64,000 nucleotides of DNA from Burkholderiales bacterium Ga0077543 (GCA_001464055.1 LNET01000074.1:48589-112588), one strand, 5' to 3'. Positions 9,064-18,623 are shown, counted from the first letter of the stretch. Numbers and translations: made by a program. The notes: generated from the sequence alone by a model not told the origin.

Positions 9064-10584
9064 TCAGGTGCCGCAGAAGGTCTGGTAGGCGGCGGTTTGC
9101 GAAGCAGGTGCAGGCTCTGCATAGGGGTCCAGATGGGCCGCGTCCGAAAAAGGCTGCTGCACGGCGGCCAGCAAGGCGCGGAAAGGCGCCATGTCGCCCT
9201 GGATCGCGGCCGCCAGCGCGGCTTCGACCTGATGGTTGCGCGGGATGATGCGGGGGTTCGCGCGTCGCATCGCGGCTGCACGGTCAGCCGCGACAGGGCC
9301 GCCGGCAGCAGTGTCGCGCTGCAACCTGGCATGCCATTGCAGCAGCCATGCGTCGAGCGCGTTGCGGTCTCTGAACTGATCGCGCAGCGGCTCGCTGTCG
9401 CCATCTGCGGCGCCGGCCAGCAGCCGCCAGCCCACCGTGTAGTCCACGGCCTGAGTGTGCAGCAGCGCCAGCCAGGCATCGATCAGGCGGCTGTCTTCTG
9501 CATCCTCATCAGCCCCAAATGCGCTGGCTGGCGCCCCCAGGCCGAGCTTCACGCGCTGACCTTGCAGCAGCGCACGCGCATGAAGCGCGGGGAATTCGTC
9601 GATCACCGCCGTGGCCTCGGCCAAGGCCTGGCGCGCAGCGGCTTCGTCGTCGGCATCGGCCACCAGTGGCAGCAAGGTCTCGGCCAGCCGGGCCAGGTTC
9701 CAGCGTGCGATGCCGGGCTGGTTGCCGAACGCATACCGGCCGCCGTGGTCGATGCTGCTGAACACGGTGGCCGGGTCGTAGGCCTCCATGAAGGCGCAGG
9801 GGCCGTAGTCGATCGTCTCGCCCGAGATCGTCATGTTGTCGGTGTTCATCACGCCGTGGATGAAGCCGACGTTCAACCACTGTGCGACGAGCTGCGCCTG
9901 GCGCTGCGCCACGGCGCGCAGGAAGGCCATCTCGCAGCCGGGCTTGCCGGCCAGCTGCGGGTCGTGGCGGGCGATGGCGTAGTCCAGCAGCCGGCGCAGC
10001 TTGGCCATGTCGCCTTCGTTCAGGAAGAACTGGAAGGTGCCCACGCGCAGGTGGCTCGCGGCCACGCGCGTGAGCACGGCGCCGGGCAGCGGCAGTTCGC
10101 GCAGCACGCGTTCACCGGTGCCGGCCACGGCCAGCGCGCGCGTGGTGGGGATGCCGAGCGCGTGCATGGCCTCGCCGATGAGCACTTCGCGCAGCATCGG
10201 GCCGAGCGTGGCCTTGCCGTCACCACCCCGCGAAAACGGCGTGCGGCCCGAGCCCTTCAGCGCGATGTCGCGGCGTCGGCCCCGGGTGTCGATGACTTCG
10301 CCCAGCAGCAGCGCACGACCATCGCCCAGGCGCGGAGAAAAGCCACCGAACTGGTGGCCGGCATAGGCCTGGGCCAGGGGCTCGGCACCCTCGGGCAAGC
10401 TGTTGCCGGCAAACAGGGCCGCACCGGCCTGGGCTTGCAGCGCCGAGGTGTCAAGGCCGAGTTCGGCGGCCAAGCCATCGTTGAAGTAGACCAGCTGCGG
10501 CGCTGGGACGCGGGCTGGCTGCCAGGAAGCGTAAAAGCCCGGCAGGTCGCGGGCATAGGTGTTGTCGAAGCGGAAGGCAGTCAT
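9064..10584 (-). CDS. selO: Protein adenylyltransferase SelO (YdiU/UPF0061)
   Basis: A 506-residue pseudokinase-fold enzyme that transfers AMP to protein Ser/Thr/Tyr residues. Signatures are YAGHQFGGFSPRLGDGRALL in the N-lobe, LKGSGRTPFSRGGDGKATLG, the catalytic-loop-like VGFIHGVMNTDNMTISGETI and the conserved C-terminus YQTFCGT, whose cysteine occupies the place of selenocysteine in vertebrate SelO. Length is normal. Known members AMPylate redox-related proteins under oxidative stress. It appears to be a single gene, 172 bases downstream of the ZIP transporter start, on the same strand. Confidence 0.95.
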   Translation of the reverse strand: MTAFRFDNTYARDLPGFYASWQPARVPAPQLVYFNDGLAAELGLDTSALQAQAGAALFAGNSLPEGAEPLAQAYAGHQFGGFSPRLGDGRALLLGEVIDTRGRRRDIALKGSGRTPFSRGGDGKATLGPMLREVLIGEAMHALGIPTTRALAVAGTGERVLRELPLPGAVLTRVAASHLRVGTFQFFLNEGDMAKLRRLLDYAIARHDPQLAGKPGCEMAFLRAVAQRQAQLVAQWLNVGFIHGVMNTDNMTISGETIDYGPCAFMEAYDPATVFSSIDHGGRYAFGNQPGIARWNLARLAETLLPLVADADDEAAARQALAEATAVIDEFPALHARALLQGQRVKLGLGAPASAFGADEDAEDSRLIDAWLALLHTQAVDYTVGWRLLAGAADGDSEPLRDQFRDRNALDAWLLQWHARLQRDTAAGGPVAADRAAAMRRANPRIIPRNHQVEAALAAAIQGDMAPFRALLAAVQQPFSDAAHLDPYAEPAPASQTAAYQTFCGT

Positions 10585-10756
10585 CGGGCGCGGGCGGCCC
10601 CAGGGGGCACTCTGTCAGGCACAGACCCACAGTGTGCAGCGGCCAGGAACCGGCGCCACGGCGCGCACCCCTCGGGCGAAGGGGTCGTGTGGTGCAACGC
10701 CTGGCCCGCCCCCTGTTCGCCTGCAGAGCGGGTTGAAGGGACCGAAGGGCCCTGCG

Positions 10757-11542
10757 TCAATGCGCGTGCCCAGCATGCAGGAGCTCCCGTGCCAGCAACA
10801 CCAGCAACAAACCAGCGCCCAGCCAGGCCACCTGCGTCACCGTCTCGCGCCAGTTCAGCCGCTGCTGCAACTGCGGCAGCAGGTCGGCCACGGCCACGTA
10901 GATGAAGCTGCTGGAAGCCACCACCAGCAGGTAGGGCAGAAGCGATTCCCAGGGTCCCACGAGGTAGTAGCCCAGCACGCCACCGGCCACTGCCGCCAGG
11001 CCCGACAACGCGTTGAAGAACAGCGCCTTGCGCCTGGAGAAGCCGGCGTTCAGCAGCACGATGTAGTCACCGGCTTCCTGCGGAATCTCGTGCGCTGCCA
11101 CCGCCAGCGCGGTGGCCACGCCCAGCTTGGGATCGGCGATGAAGGCCGCGGCGATGATCACGCCGTCGCAGAAGTTGTGCACCGCATCGCCCACCAGCAC
11201 GCTCAGGCCGCCACGGCCTGCCTGCTGCGCGTCGAAGTGGTGGTGGTGGTCGTGGCCGTCGCCTTCGTGATGGTGCACGTGGCGGTAGAGCTCGGCCTTT
11301 TCCAACAGCCAGAAGAACAGCAGCCCGGCCAGCAGCGTGCCGAACAAGGTCTGCGGGCTGGCGTGACTCTCGAAGGCTTCGGGCAGCACGTGCAGCAGCG
11401 AAGTGCCCAGCAGCACGCCGGCCGACAGGCTGACCAGGCTCTTGACCACGCGGCTGAGCACGGTGATCGACAGGGCGGCCGCGATGAACACGGAAAGCAG
11501 GCCGCCAATGGCCGTGGCGGCAACGATATAGGCAAGGGTCAT
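10757..11542 (-). CDS. ZIP-family divalent metal transporter
   Basis: A 261-residue, roughly eight-helix ZIP importer. TM4 carries VGDAVHNFCDGVIIAA and TM5 carries AHEIPQEAGDYIVLLNAGFS, the paired HNxxDG and HEIPxExGD motifs that build the binuclear metal site. The variable loop before TM4 is histidine-rich (VHHHEGDGHDHHHHFD), the usual metal-sensing or metal-collecting loop of LIV-1-type ZIPs. Zinc or iron import is likely; which one cannot be read from sequence. No regulator gene or clear metal-responsive operator is adjacent. Confidence 0.93.
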   Translation of the reverse strand: MTLAYIVAATAIGGLLSVFIAAALSITVLSRVVKSLVSLSAGVLLGTSLLHVLPEAFESHASPQTLFGTLLAGLLFFWLLEKAELYRHVHHHEGDGHDHHHHFDAQQAGRGGLSVLVGDAVHNFCDGVIIAAAFIADPKLGVATALAVAAHEIPQEAGDYIVLLNAGFSRRKALFFNALSGLAAVAGGVLGYYLVGPWESLLPYLLVVASSSFIYVAVADLLPQLQQRLNWRETVTQVAWLGAGLLLVLLARELLHAGHAH

Positions 11543-11606
11543 GCAGGGATGCTACCGACCCTGTCAAGCGCCCCGGCCGCCGCCGGCGGGGCCTGCCTGG
11601 CGGCTG

Positions 11607-12497
11607 TCAGGCCACGCCGTGGGCCTTGAACCAGTCCAGCGCGCGCTTCCAGCCGTCGTCGGCGGCTTCCTTGCGGTAGCTGGGGCGGTAGTCGGCATGG
11701 AAGGCATGCGGCGCATCGGGGTAGACGACGAACTGGCTCTTCCGGGCAGCGGCGCTGCCCTTGGCCAGCGCGGCCTTCATCGCTTCCACCGTGTCCAGCG
11801 GGATGCCGGTGTCCTTCTCGCCGTACAGGCCCAGCACCGGGCCGGCCAGCTTGCCCGCCACGTCCACCGGGTGGCTGGGTGTGGTCGGGCTGGGCTGTCC
11901 CGTCAGCCGGCCATACCAGGCCACACCGGCCTGGATGCCGGGGTTGTGCGCGCTGTAGAGCCATGTGATGCGTCCGCCCCAGCAGAAACCGGTGACGCCG
12001 GCCTTGGCGGTGTCGAAGCCCTGGGCCTTGGCCCAGGCCAGCGTGGCGTCCAGGTCGCCCATCACCTGGGCGTCGGGCACCTTGCTGATGACCTCGGCGA
12101 TCAGCTTGGCGATCTCGCCATAGGCCGTGGCGTCGCCCTGGCGGATGAACAGTTCCGGTGCGATGGCGCAGTAGCCAGCCTTGGCGAAGCGGCGAGCGAC
12201 GTCGGCGATGTATTCATGCACGCCGAAGATCTCGCTGACCACCAGCACCACGGGCGCGTTCGGCCGGTTGGCCGGTGCGGCGCGGTAGGCCGGCATCTTG
12301 AAGTCGCCCACCGGGATCGTCACTTCGCCGCTGACCAGGCCCACGGTGTCGGTCTTGATGGCGGTCTGCGCCATCACCGGCAGCACCGCAGCAGCGAAAC
12401 CGGTGCCGATGGAGGTGCGCACGAAACCGCGGCGGTCGACGGCGGCGTCGAAGGCGCCTCGGGCCGGCACCAGGGTATCGAATTCTTCCTTGATCAT
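11607..12497 (-). CDS. Exported dienelactone-hydrolase-family alpha/beta hydrolase
   Basis: A 296-residue DLH-family protein. After MIKEEFDTLVPARG there is a Tat-like leader (DRRGFVRTSIGTGFAAA), so it may be exported by the twin-arginine route, unlike cytosolic ClcD. The hydrolase core shows VVLVVSEIFGVHEYIADVAR, the nucleophile elbow GFCWGGRITWLY with Cys in the DLH nucleophile position, an LGLYGEKDTGIPLDTV segment with the Asp and DAPHAFHADYRPSYR with the His. The start at 12497 is preferred over upstream in-frame starts that would run into the divergent ppx gene. The true substrate is unknown; classical DLH cleaves dienelactones from chlorocatechol breakdown. Confidence 0.88.
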   Translation of the reverse strand: MIKEEFDTLVPARGAFDAAVDRRGFVRTSIGTGFAAAVLPVMAQTAIKTDTVGLVSGEVTIPVGDFKMPAYRAAPANRPNAPVVLVVSEIFGVHEYIADVARRFAKAGYCAIAPELFIRQGDATAYGEIAKLIAEVISKVPDAQVMGDLDATLAWAKAQGFDTAKAGVTGFCWGGRITWLYSAHNPGIQAGVAWYGRLTGQPSPTTPSHPVDVAGKLAGPVLGLYGEKDTGIPLDTVEAMKAALAKGSAAARKSQFVVYPDAPHAFHADYRPSYRKEAADDGWKRALDWFKAHGVA

Positions 12498-12570
12498 GCG
12501 GGTCTCGATCGGGTGTTGGAAAGGCGCGATTGTCGGCTGGCCGGCAAAAAGCCGTTGGCACAATGCGCTT

Positions 12571-14085
12571 ATGCAAGAACGCGTCAACCCAGGTGGGGCC
12601 CTGGCCGCCATCGACATGGGCTCCAACAGCTTCCGGCTGGAGCTGGCGCAGCTGCAGCACGGTCGTTATCGCCGCATCGACTACCTGAAGGAAACCGTGC
12701 GCCTGGGCGCGGGCCTGGACGGTAATGGCCAGCTCACCGAAGAAGCGGTCCAGCGCGGCCTGACCTGCCTGCGCCGATTCGCCGGGCGCCTGGCCGGCTT
12801 CGAACCGGCCCAGGTGCGCGCGGTGGCCACGCAGACCTTGCGCGAGGCCCGCAACCGCAACGCCTTCCTGCTGCGCGCGCAGGAAGCGCTGGGCTTCCCC
12901 ATCGAAGTCATTTCCGGCCGCGAGGAAGCGCGCCTGATCTACGCCGGTGTGGCGCAGATGCAGCCCAGCGAGGAAAGCCGCCTGGTGGTCGACATCGGCG
13001 GCCGTTCGACCGAACTCATCCTCGGCCAGGGCCGCGTGCCACAGGTGGCCGAAAGCTACGCTGTCGGCTGCGTCAGTCTGTCGATGCGCTTTTTCGCCGA
13101 CGGCAAGCTCACCGAAGCCGCCTTCCGCGCAGCCCAGGTGGCCGCAGGCGCGGAACTTGAGGAAGCCTTGCAACCCTTCGCGCCAGAACGCTGGACGACC
13201 GCGTTGGGCTCGTCGGGTACGGCTGGCGCCGTGGCCGGCGTGCTGCAGGCTGCCGGGGTGACGGACGGCCGCATCACCCCGGCTGGGCTGCGCTGGTGCA
13301 TGCAGCAGTGCATTGCCGCGGGCAGCCTGGACCGCCTTTCGCTGCCCGGCCTGAAGGCCGAACGCCACGCCGTGCTGCCGGGCGGCCTGGCCATCCTGTA
13401 CACGCTGGCCGCGCACTTCGACATCGACACGCTCTGGCCCGCCAAGGGCGCCTTGCGCCAGGGCGTGATCGTCGATCTGAACGAGCGCATCGAAGCCCTG
13501 CAGCGCACCCGCCCCGGCGACATGCGCGACGCCAGCGTGGCCGAGCTGCAGCGTCGCTTCGCCGTCGACACGGGCCAGGCCGCGCGCGTGGCTTCGGTGG
13601 CGCTGGCCCTCTTTGACGCCGTGCAGCCCGCCGTGGCAGCCCTGGCCAACAACGAGGTCCGCCGTGAACTGGCCTGGGCCTGCGCGCTGCATGAAATCGG
13701 CCTGATGGTCTCGCACCACGACCACCACCGCCACAGCGCCTACCTGCTGGCCCATGTCGACGCACCAGGCTTCTCGCAGAGCCAGCAGCGGCGCATCGGC
13801 GACCTGGTGCTGGCGCAGCGCGGCGGCTTGCGCAAGATCGAGCCGCAACTGGCGAACGAGGCATTCGCCTGGCAGGTGATGTGCCTGCGGCTGGCCGTCA
13901 TCAAGTGCCATGCCCGCGGCGAGGTCAGCTCCAAGGCACTGGGCCTGCGTTCACGCGGCCGCGACGCGCTGCTGGGCTTCAAGCCCGAATGGGCCGAACA
14001 GCATCCACGCACGCTGTTCCTGTTGCGCGAAGAAGCCGACATCTGGGCACGCAGCGGCACGCTGAAGCTGAGCTTGCCGGCCTGA
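12571..14085 (+). CDS. ppx: Exopolyphosphatase (Ppx/GppA family)
   Basis: A 504-residue actin-fold phosphatase that releases orthophosphate from polyphosphate ends and possibly from pppGpp. The N-terminal phosphate-binding loop is AAIDMGSNSFRLELAQ, the second is VVDIGGRSTELILGQG, and LGSSGTAGAVAG follows. The C-terminal half is an HD-like helical domain (ACALHEIGLMVSHHDHHRHS). Length matches long Ppx enzymes. It is divergent from the DLH gene and converges on sixA-ppk1, so synthesis and breakdown genes for polyphosphate are neighbours. Confidence 0.94.
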   Translation: MQERVNPGGALAAIDMGSNSFRLELAQLQHGRYRRIDYLKETVRLGAGLDGNGQLTEEAVQRGLTCLRRFAGRLAGFEPAQVRAVATQTLREARNRNAFLLRAQEALGFPIEVISGREEARLIYAGVAQMQPSEESRLVVDIGGRSTELILGQGRVPQVAESYAVGCVSLSMRFFADGKLTEAAFRAAQVAAGAELEEALQPFAPERWTTALGSSGTAGAVAGVLQAAGVTDGRITPAGLRWCMQQCIAAGSLDRLSLPGLKAERHAVLPGGLAILYTLAAHFDIDTLWPAKGALRQGVIVDLNERIEALQRTRPGDMRDASVAELQRRFAVDTGQAARVASVALALFDAVQPAVAALANNEVRRELAWACALHEIGLMVSHHDHHRHSAYLLAHVDAPGFSQSQQRRIGDLVLAQRGGLRKIEPQLANEAFAWQVMCLRLAVIKCHARGEVSSKALGLRSRGRDALLGFKPEWAEQHPRTLFLLREEADIWARSGTLKLSLPA

Positions 14086-14100
14086 GTGGCCCGGCGCGCT

Positions 14101-14562
14101 TCAAAGCAGGTCGGCGCCGATGACGGCGTGCAGCACCACCTGCACCTGCCCTTCACGTTCACGCGCCCGCAGCCACCAGACGGCACCCTTCTTCACCGGC
14201 CAGGCCTGCGGCTGGCCCGAGGCCAGGTAAGAAGCGGCCAGCCCCAGCGTCGGCTGATGTCCGACGACGAGCACCGGTTCGCGCGACTCGGGCCAGCGCG
14301 TGGCATGCAGCAGGCCGTCGACGGTGCCGTCGGGGGCCAGTGCCTCGACCGTCTTGAACTTGCGCTCCAGCGCCTGCGCCGTTTGCTGCGTTCGTCGCGC
14401 CGGGCTGACGAGCACGCGAGCGCTGCTGGGCAGTTGGCGGTTCAGCCAGGCCGCCATGCGCTGGGCCTGACGTTCGCCCTTGGGGGTGAGCGTACGTTCC
14501 AGGTCGGTCTGCGCTTCGCGTATCTCGAAGGCTTCGGCGTGGCGCCAGAGGATCAGGTCCAT
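14101..14562 (-). CDS. sixA: Phosphohistidine phosphatase SixA-like
   Basis: A 153-residue small histidine phosphatase. The phospho-acceptor motif is LILWRHAEAFE near residue 4, with VLVSPARRTQQTAQAL and VLVVGHQPTLGLAASYL supplying the remaining Arg/His catalytic residues. E. coli SixA removes phosphate from histidine on phosphocarrier or phosphotransfer proteins. The gene is 21 bases downstream of ppk1 on the same strand; this pairing is recurrent in betaproteobacteria, and a role in phosphate or polyphosphate physiology is possible but unproven. Confidence 0.88.
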   Translation of the reverse strand: MDLILWRHAEAFEIREAQTDLERTLTPKGERQAQRMAAWLNRQLPSSARVLVSPARRTQQTAQALERKFKTVEALAPDGTVDGLLHATRWPESREPVLVVGHQPTLGLAASYLASGQPQAWPVKKGAVWWLRAREREGQVQVVLHAVIGADLL

Positions 14563-14583
14563 GTTGTGCGGGTGCAGCCAGCT

Positions 14584-16647
14584 TCAGGCGTAGCGTTGCA
14601 TCAGCGCCTGCTGCGCACTTGCCGGGGTTGCACCCGGTGCCGACTGCACGCGCCGATAGCGGCCTTCGCTGTCCAGCGCCCAGGCGTCCAGCGTGTCATG
14701 CAGATAAGGCACCAGGGCTTCGTCGATGACGCGCTGGCGCAGCACCGGGTCTCGCACCGGCCAGGCCACTTCGATGCGGCGGAACATGTTGCGGCTCATC
14801 CAGTCGGCACTGCTGAGGTACAGCACCTCGTCGTCGTCCTCGTCGCCCCAGCGGAAGTACAGCACGCGGGTGTGTTCCAGGAAGCGGCCGACGACCGAGC
14901 GCACGCGGATGTTCTCGGTTCGCCCGGCCAGCCCAGGCGGCAGCATGCAGGCACCGCGGATGATGAGATCGATGTCGGCACCGGCCTCGCTGGCCACGGC
15001 CAGGCCCTGGATCAATGCCGGGTCGGTGAGCGCATTGACCTTGACGACGATGCGCGCCGGCTTGCCGGCCCGCGCTGCGTCGGCCACCTGGCGCATGTGG
15101 CGCATGCAGCGGCGGTGCAGGAGGAAGGGCGCCGTCACCAGTTGCTGCGGCGCCTTCACACGCGTCTGGCTGGCCAGCTGCAGGAACACCGCATCGGCAT
15201 CGGCCGTCAGGCCAGGGTCGGCGGTCAGGCAGCCCATGTCGGTGTACATGCGCGCTGTCTTCGGGTTGTAGTTGCCGGTGCTCAGGTGGGCATAGCGGCG
15301 AAGGCGGCCGCCTTCGCGCCGCGTCACCAGCAGCATCTTGGCGTGAGTCTTCAGGCCGACGATGCCGTAGACCACCTGGGCGCCCACGGCTTCCAGGCGT
15401 TCGGCCCAGTTGATGTTGGCTTCCTCGTCGAAGCGGGCCTTCAGTTCCACCACCGCCAGCACTTCCTTGCCGCGGCGCGCGGCCTCGATCAGCAGGTCGC
15501 CCAGCACACTTTGCGCGCCGGTGCGGTAGATGGTCTGCTTGATGGCCAGCACGTCGGGGTCATCGACCGCCTCGCGCAGGAACTGCACCACGGGCTCGAA
15601 GCTCTCGAAAGGGTGGTGCAGCAGCACGTCGCGCTGGGCCAGTTGCTCGAACATCGACACCCCGGGCCCCAGGGCTTCGATCGGCCAGCGCGGTTCGAAC
15701 AGCGGGAAACGCAGCGGGTCGCTGGAAAGCCCTGCGTTGGCCTGGTCGATGAGCTGGTTCAGGCGCACCAGATTGACCGGGCCGTTGACGCGGTACAACG
15801 CCACGTCGGGCAGCGCGAACTGGTGCAACAGGAAGCGGCTGAGCATGTCCGGGCAGGTATTCGTCACCTCCAGCCGGATGGCCTGGCCATAGTGGCGCGT
15901 GGTGAGGCCCCGGCGCAGTGCCTGGCGCAGGTTGGTGACGTCGTCGGCGTCGACTTCGAGGTCGGAGTCGCGGGTGACGCGGAACTGGCTGAAGGACTGC
16001 ACCGTGCGGCCGGGGAACAGTTCAGCCAGGTGGGCGCGGATGACACTGGTCAGCAGCACGAAGCCCTGCCGTCCGCCACACAGTTCCAGCGGCAGGCGGA
16101 TGACACGCGGCAGCACCCGCGGCACCTTGACGATGGCGATCTGGTTGTCGCGGCCGAAGGCGTCGCGGCCGTCGAGCTGGGCGATGAAGTTCAGGCTCTT
16201 GTTGGCCACCTGCGGGAAGGGGTGGCTCGGGTCCAGGCTGACGGGAACCAGCAGCGGCCGCACCTGGGCGTCGAAGAATTCGGCCACCCATTCGCGCTGG
16301 GCCTCGCTGCGTTCGGCGTGGTTGACCACGACGATGCCGTGCTCGGCCAGAGCCGGCATCACCAGGTCGTTGAAGACCGCGTACTGTTCGTCGATGAGCT
16401 CGTGCGCGGCACCGGCCACCGTGGCCAGGTCAGCGTGGGTGACACCGCTGCCGGGCTGCCGCACGGCCTCGATGTAGTCGGCCACGCGCACTTCGAAGAA
16501 TTCGTCGATGTTGCTGCTGACGATGGTGATGTAGCGCAGCCGCTCCAGCAGCGGCACGTCGGCGCGACGCGCCTGGGCCAGCACACGCCGGTTGAACTGG
16601 AGGATGGAACGCTCACGGTTGAGCAGGGGCAGGGCATCGTCGCGCAT
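14584..16647 (-). CDS. ppk1: Polyphosphate kinase 1
   Basis: A 687-residue PPK1 that polymerises ATP gamma-phosphate into polyphosphate. It starts with LLNRERSILQFNRRVLAQA (N-domain), followed by the head domain and two catalytic PLD-like domains. The autophosphorylated histidine lies in GLKTHAKMLLVTRR and the second conserved histidine in YAHLSTGNYNPKTARMYTD. Also visible are SSNIDEFFEVRVADY near residue 53 and SSADWMSRNMFRRIE near the C-terminus. Length matches E. coli Ppk (688). It lies with sixA on the reverse strand, facing ppx. Confidence 0.97.
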   Translation of the reverse strand: MRDDALPLLNRERSILQFNRRVLAQARRADVPLLERLRYITIVSSNIDEFFEVRVADYIEAVRQPGSGVTHADLATVAGAAHELIDEQYAVFNDLVMPALAEHGIVVVNHAERSEAQREWVAEFFDAQVRPLLVPVSLDPSHPFPQVANKSLNFIAQLDGRDAFGRDNQIAIVKVPRVLPRVIRLPLELCGGRQGFVLLTSVIRAHLAELFPGRTVQSFSQFRVTRDSDLEVDADDVTNLRQALRRGLTTRHYGQAIRLEVTNTCPDMLSRFLLHQFALPDVALYRVNGPVNLVRLNQLIDQANAGLSSDPLRFPLFEPRWPIEALGPGVSMFEQLAQRDVLLHHPFESFEPVVQFLREAVDDPDVLAIKQTIYRTGAQSVLGDLLIEAARRGKEVLAVVELKARFDEEANINWAERLEAVGAQVVYGIVGLKTHAKMLLVTRREGGRLRRYAHLSTGNYNPKTARMYTDMGCLTADPGLTADADAVFLQLASQTRVKAPQQLVTAPFLLHRRCMRHMRQVADAARAGKPARIVVKVNALTDPALIQGLAVASEAGADIDLIIRGACMLPPGLAGRTENIRVRSVVGRFLEHTRVLYFRWGDEDDDEVLYLSSADWMSRNMFRRIEVAWPVRDPVLRQRVIDEALVPYLHDTLDAWALDSEGRYRRVQSAPGATPASAQQALMQRYA

Positions 16648-16713
16648 CCCGTGCAGTTTAGGTGGCCGCGCGGGTCCCGGCGTGACACTCCGATGACAGC
16701 AGGGGCAATGTCG

Positions 16714-17499
16714 CTACTTCAGCGAATTCGCCAGGAACGCCTGCAGCCGAGGCGACTGCGGCCGTGCCAGCAGTTCGCGCGGCGGGCCCTGTTCCTCGAT
16801 CCGGCCCTGATGCAGAAAGACGAGATGGTTGCTGACTTCGCGCGCGAAGCTCATTTCGTGCGTGACGACGATCATGGTGCGGCCTTCCTCGGCCACGGCG
16901 CGCATCACGCGCAGCACTTCGCCCGCCAGTTCCGGGTCCAGCGCCGAGGTGGGCTCGTCGAAGAGCATCACCCGCGGCTCCATGGCCAGCGCCCTGGCGA
17001 TGGCCACGCGCTGCTGTTCACCCCCCGACAGATGCGCCGGATAGGCATGCTGGCGGTGCGCGACACCCACGCGCTGCAGGCAACGCTCGGCGCGCGCCAC
17101 GGCCTCGGCTTTCGACAGGCGCAGCACCTGCATCGGCGCTTCGACCACGTTCTCCAGCGCCGTCATGTGCGCCCACAGGTTGAATTGCTGGAAGACCATG
17201 GCCACGCGGCTGCGCAGCCGCTGCAGCTGCGCCGGGCTGGCTGCCTTCAGGCCGCCGCGGGGGTCGGGCACCAGCGCCAGCTCGTCTCCGTCGACGACGA
17301 TGCGGCCGGCGTCGGGCTGTTCCAGCAGGTTCAGGCAGCGCAGGAAGGTGCTCTTGCCGCTGCCGCTGGAGCCGATCATCGAGATCACGTCGCCCTGGCG
17401 CGCCTGCACGCTCACACCTTGAAGCACCGGGTTCGGGCCGAAACGCTTGTGGATGCCCTCGGCCTGCAACAGCAGCGGGTGCAGGTCGGCCGCGCTCAT
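16714..17499 (-). CDS. Polar amino-acid ABC transporter ATPase (HisP/ArtP type)
   Basis: A 261-residue ABC ATPase of the polar amino-acid uptake group. Walker A is GSSGSGKST, the Q-loop VAMVFQQFNLWAHMT, the signature LSGGEQQRVAIARAL, Walker B VMLFDEPTSALDPE and the switch VVTHEMSFAREV. The frame is open far upstream, but MSAADLHPLL at 17499 begins the family alignment and starts one base after the preceding deacylase gene ends. It completes the run permease-permease-deacylase-ATPase. No binding protein is encoded in the run. Confidence 0.95.
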   Translation of the reverse strand: MSAADLHPLLLQAEGIHKRFGPNPVLQGVSVQARQGDVISMIGSSGSGKSTFLRCLNLLEQPDAGRIVVDGDELALVPDPRGGLKAASPAQLQRLRSRVAMVFQQFNLWAHMTALENVVEAPMQVLRLSKAEAVARAERCLQRVGVAHRQHAYPAHLSGGEQQRVAIARALAMEPRVMLFDEPTSALDPELAGEVLRVMRAVAEEGRTMIVVTHEMSFAREVSNHLVFLHQGRIEEQGPPRELLARPQSPRLQAFLANSLK

Positions 17500-17500
17500 T

Positions 17501-18616
17501 TCAGGCGCTGAGCAGCTTGCCGGTGCGCGCCAGCGCGGTGCCGGCAATCTTGCACAGGCGCTTGCCGGGCGTGGCCCAGCGCGTGGCGGTGCGGGCGTAG
17601 AGCACGCCCGAGGACTGTGCCCGCAAGGGATGCACGGTGCCGGTGTCGATGTCGACGACGTCGGCCACCAGTTCGCCGGCCAGGATGTGATCACCGGGGT
17701 CGCGGTGAAACACCACCACCCCGGCGCAGGGCGCGGTCAGGGGCTCGGAGCCGGCCAGCGGCGTGGTCTGGCATTTCGGCAGGGGCAGTGGCGCGGGCGT
17801 GCCGCCCACGACACCGCGGCGGCGCAGGAACTCGACGATGGCTTGCGCGTCCTGCTGCGCCAGGGCGTGGCTGGTGTCGGCTTCGCCGCGCAGTTCCACG
17901 GTGACGCTGAAGCAGGCCGGCGGCACCGGCAGCGGCGCAAAACGTTCGGCCAGCAGCAGCCAGGGCCGGCTGCAGGCTTCGTCGAAAGGCGAGTCGCCCG
18001 ACTCGGTGGCCAGCAGCACGGCCTGCGCGCCCAGGAGCGCCCCGAACTCGCCGGCCAGGTCGGCGTGCGGCGTCAGCGCGTAAAGGTGCATCACGGCCTG
18101 GTTGTCGCAATGCAGGTCGAAGACGATGTCGCTGTCGATGGCCAGGCCCACCAGCTTGTGTTTCAAGTCCTGCGCGGTCTGCAGGCTGTGCAGTGCGGCA
18201 GCGGCTTCGCGCAGTGCCTGCCGGATCAGCACCACGTTGGCGGTGGCGTCGGTGCCCAGGCGGCCCTGCACGCGGTCACCGGCGGCCTGGGCGAGTTCGG
18301 GGTGAAAACGGTTGAAATTCAGCCCGTCGCCCAGGTCGAATCGACCCTGGTGCAGGCCCAGCGGGTGCTGGGCCAGGCCGATCGGGTTGGCATAGGGAAC
18401 CAGCACTACTTCGCCCTGCAGCAGCCCGGCTTCTTCCAGGCGCTGCAGTTCGCGCTTCAGCACCTGGGCCACCAGCAGGCCGGGCACCTCGTCGGCGTGC
18501 AGCGCAGCCTGGATCGTCGCCTTCGGTCGGGCCCCCGGCGTTCCGAAGCGGTGCACCGTGAGCACGGGGTGATGCCCGGGGGCAGGCGGCGCGATGGTCA
18601 GGGTGTCGGTGTGCAT
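17501..18616 (-). CDS. Succinylglutamate desuccinylase/aspartoacylase-family protein
   Basis: A 371-residue zinc-carboxypeptidase-fold (M14, AstE/AspA) hydrolase. Zinc-ligand regions are AALHADEVPGLLVAQVL (HxxE-like) and FDLHCDNQAVMHLYALTP. The C-terminal VVFHRDPGDHILAGELVADV is the lipoyl-like beta domain seen in this subgroup. Family members remove the acyl group from N-acyl amino acids, for example N-succinylglutamate or N-acetylaspartate. The gene sits between the second permease (7-base gap) and the ATPase (1-base gap) of an amino-acid ABC transporter. This suggests that the imported substrate is an N-acyl amino acid or other conjugate hydrolysed on entry. That is inference from context. 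Confidence 0.87.
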   Translation of the reverse strand: MHTDTLTIAPPAPGHHPVLTVHRFGTPGARPKATIQAALHADEVPGLLVAQVLKRELQRLEEAGLLQGEVVLVPYANPIGLAQHPLGLHQGRFDLGDGLNFNRFHPELAQAAGDRVQGRLGTDATANVVLIRQALREAAAALHSLQTAQDLKHKLVGLAIDSDIVFDLHCDNQAVMHLYALTPHADLAGEFGALLGAQAVLLATESGDSPFDEACSRPWLLLAERFAPLPVPPACFSVTVELRGEADTSHALAQQDAQAIVEFLRRRGVVGGTPAPLPLPKCQTTPLAGSEPLTAPCAGVVVFHRDPGDHILAGELVADVVDIDTGTVHPLRAQSSGVLYARTATRWATPGKRLCKIAGTALARTGKLLSA

Positions 18617-18623
18617 GCGGTGT

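Noticed and set aside
14086..17511. A plus-strand frame of over 1,100 codons opposite sixA, ppk1 and the ABC ATPase
   Set aside because: It is a mirror of three well-supported reverse-strand genes, with composition (His/Gln/Arg/Ala-rich) typical of antisense translation.
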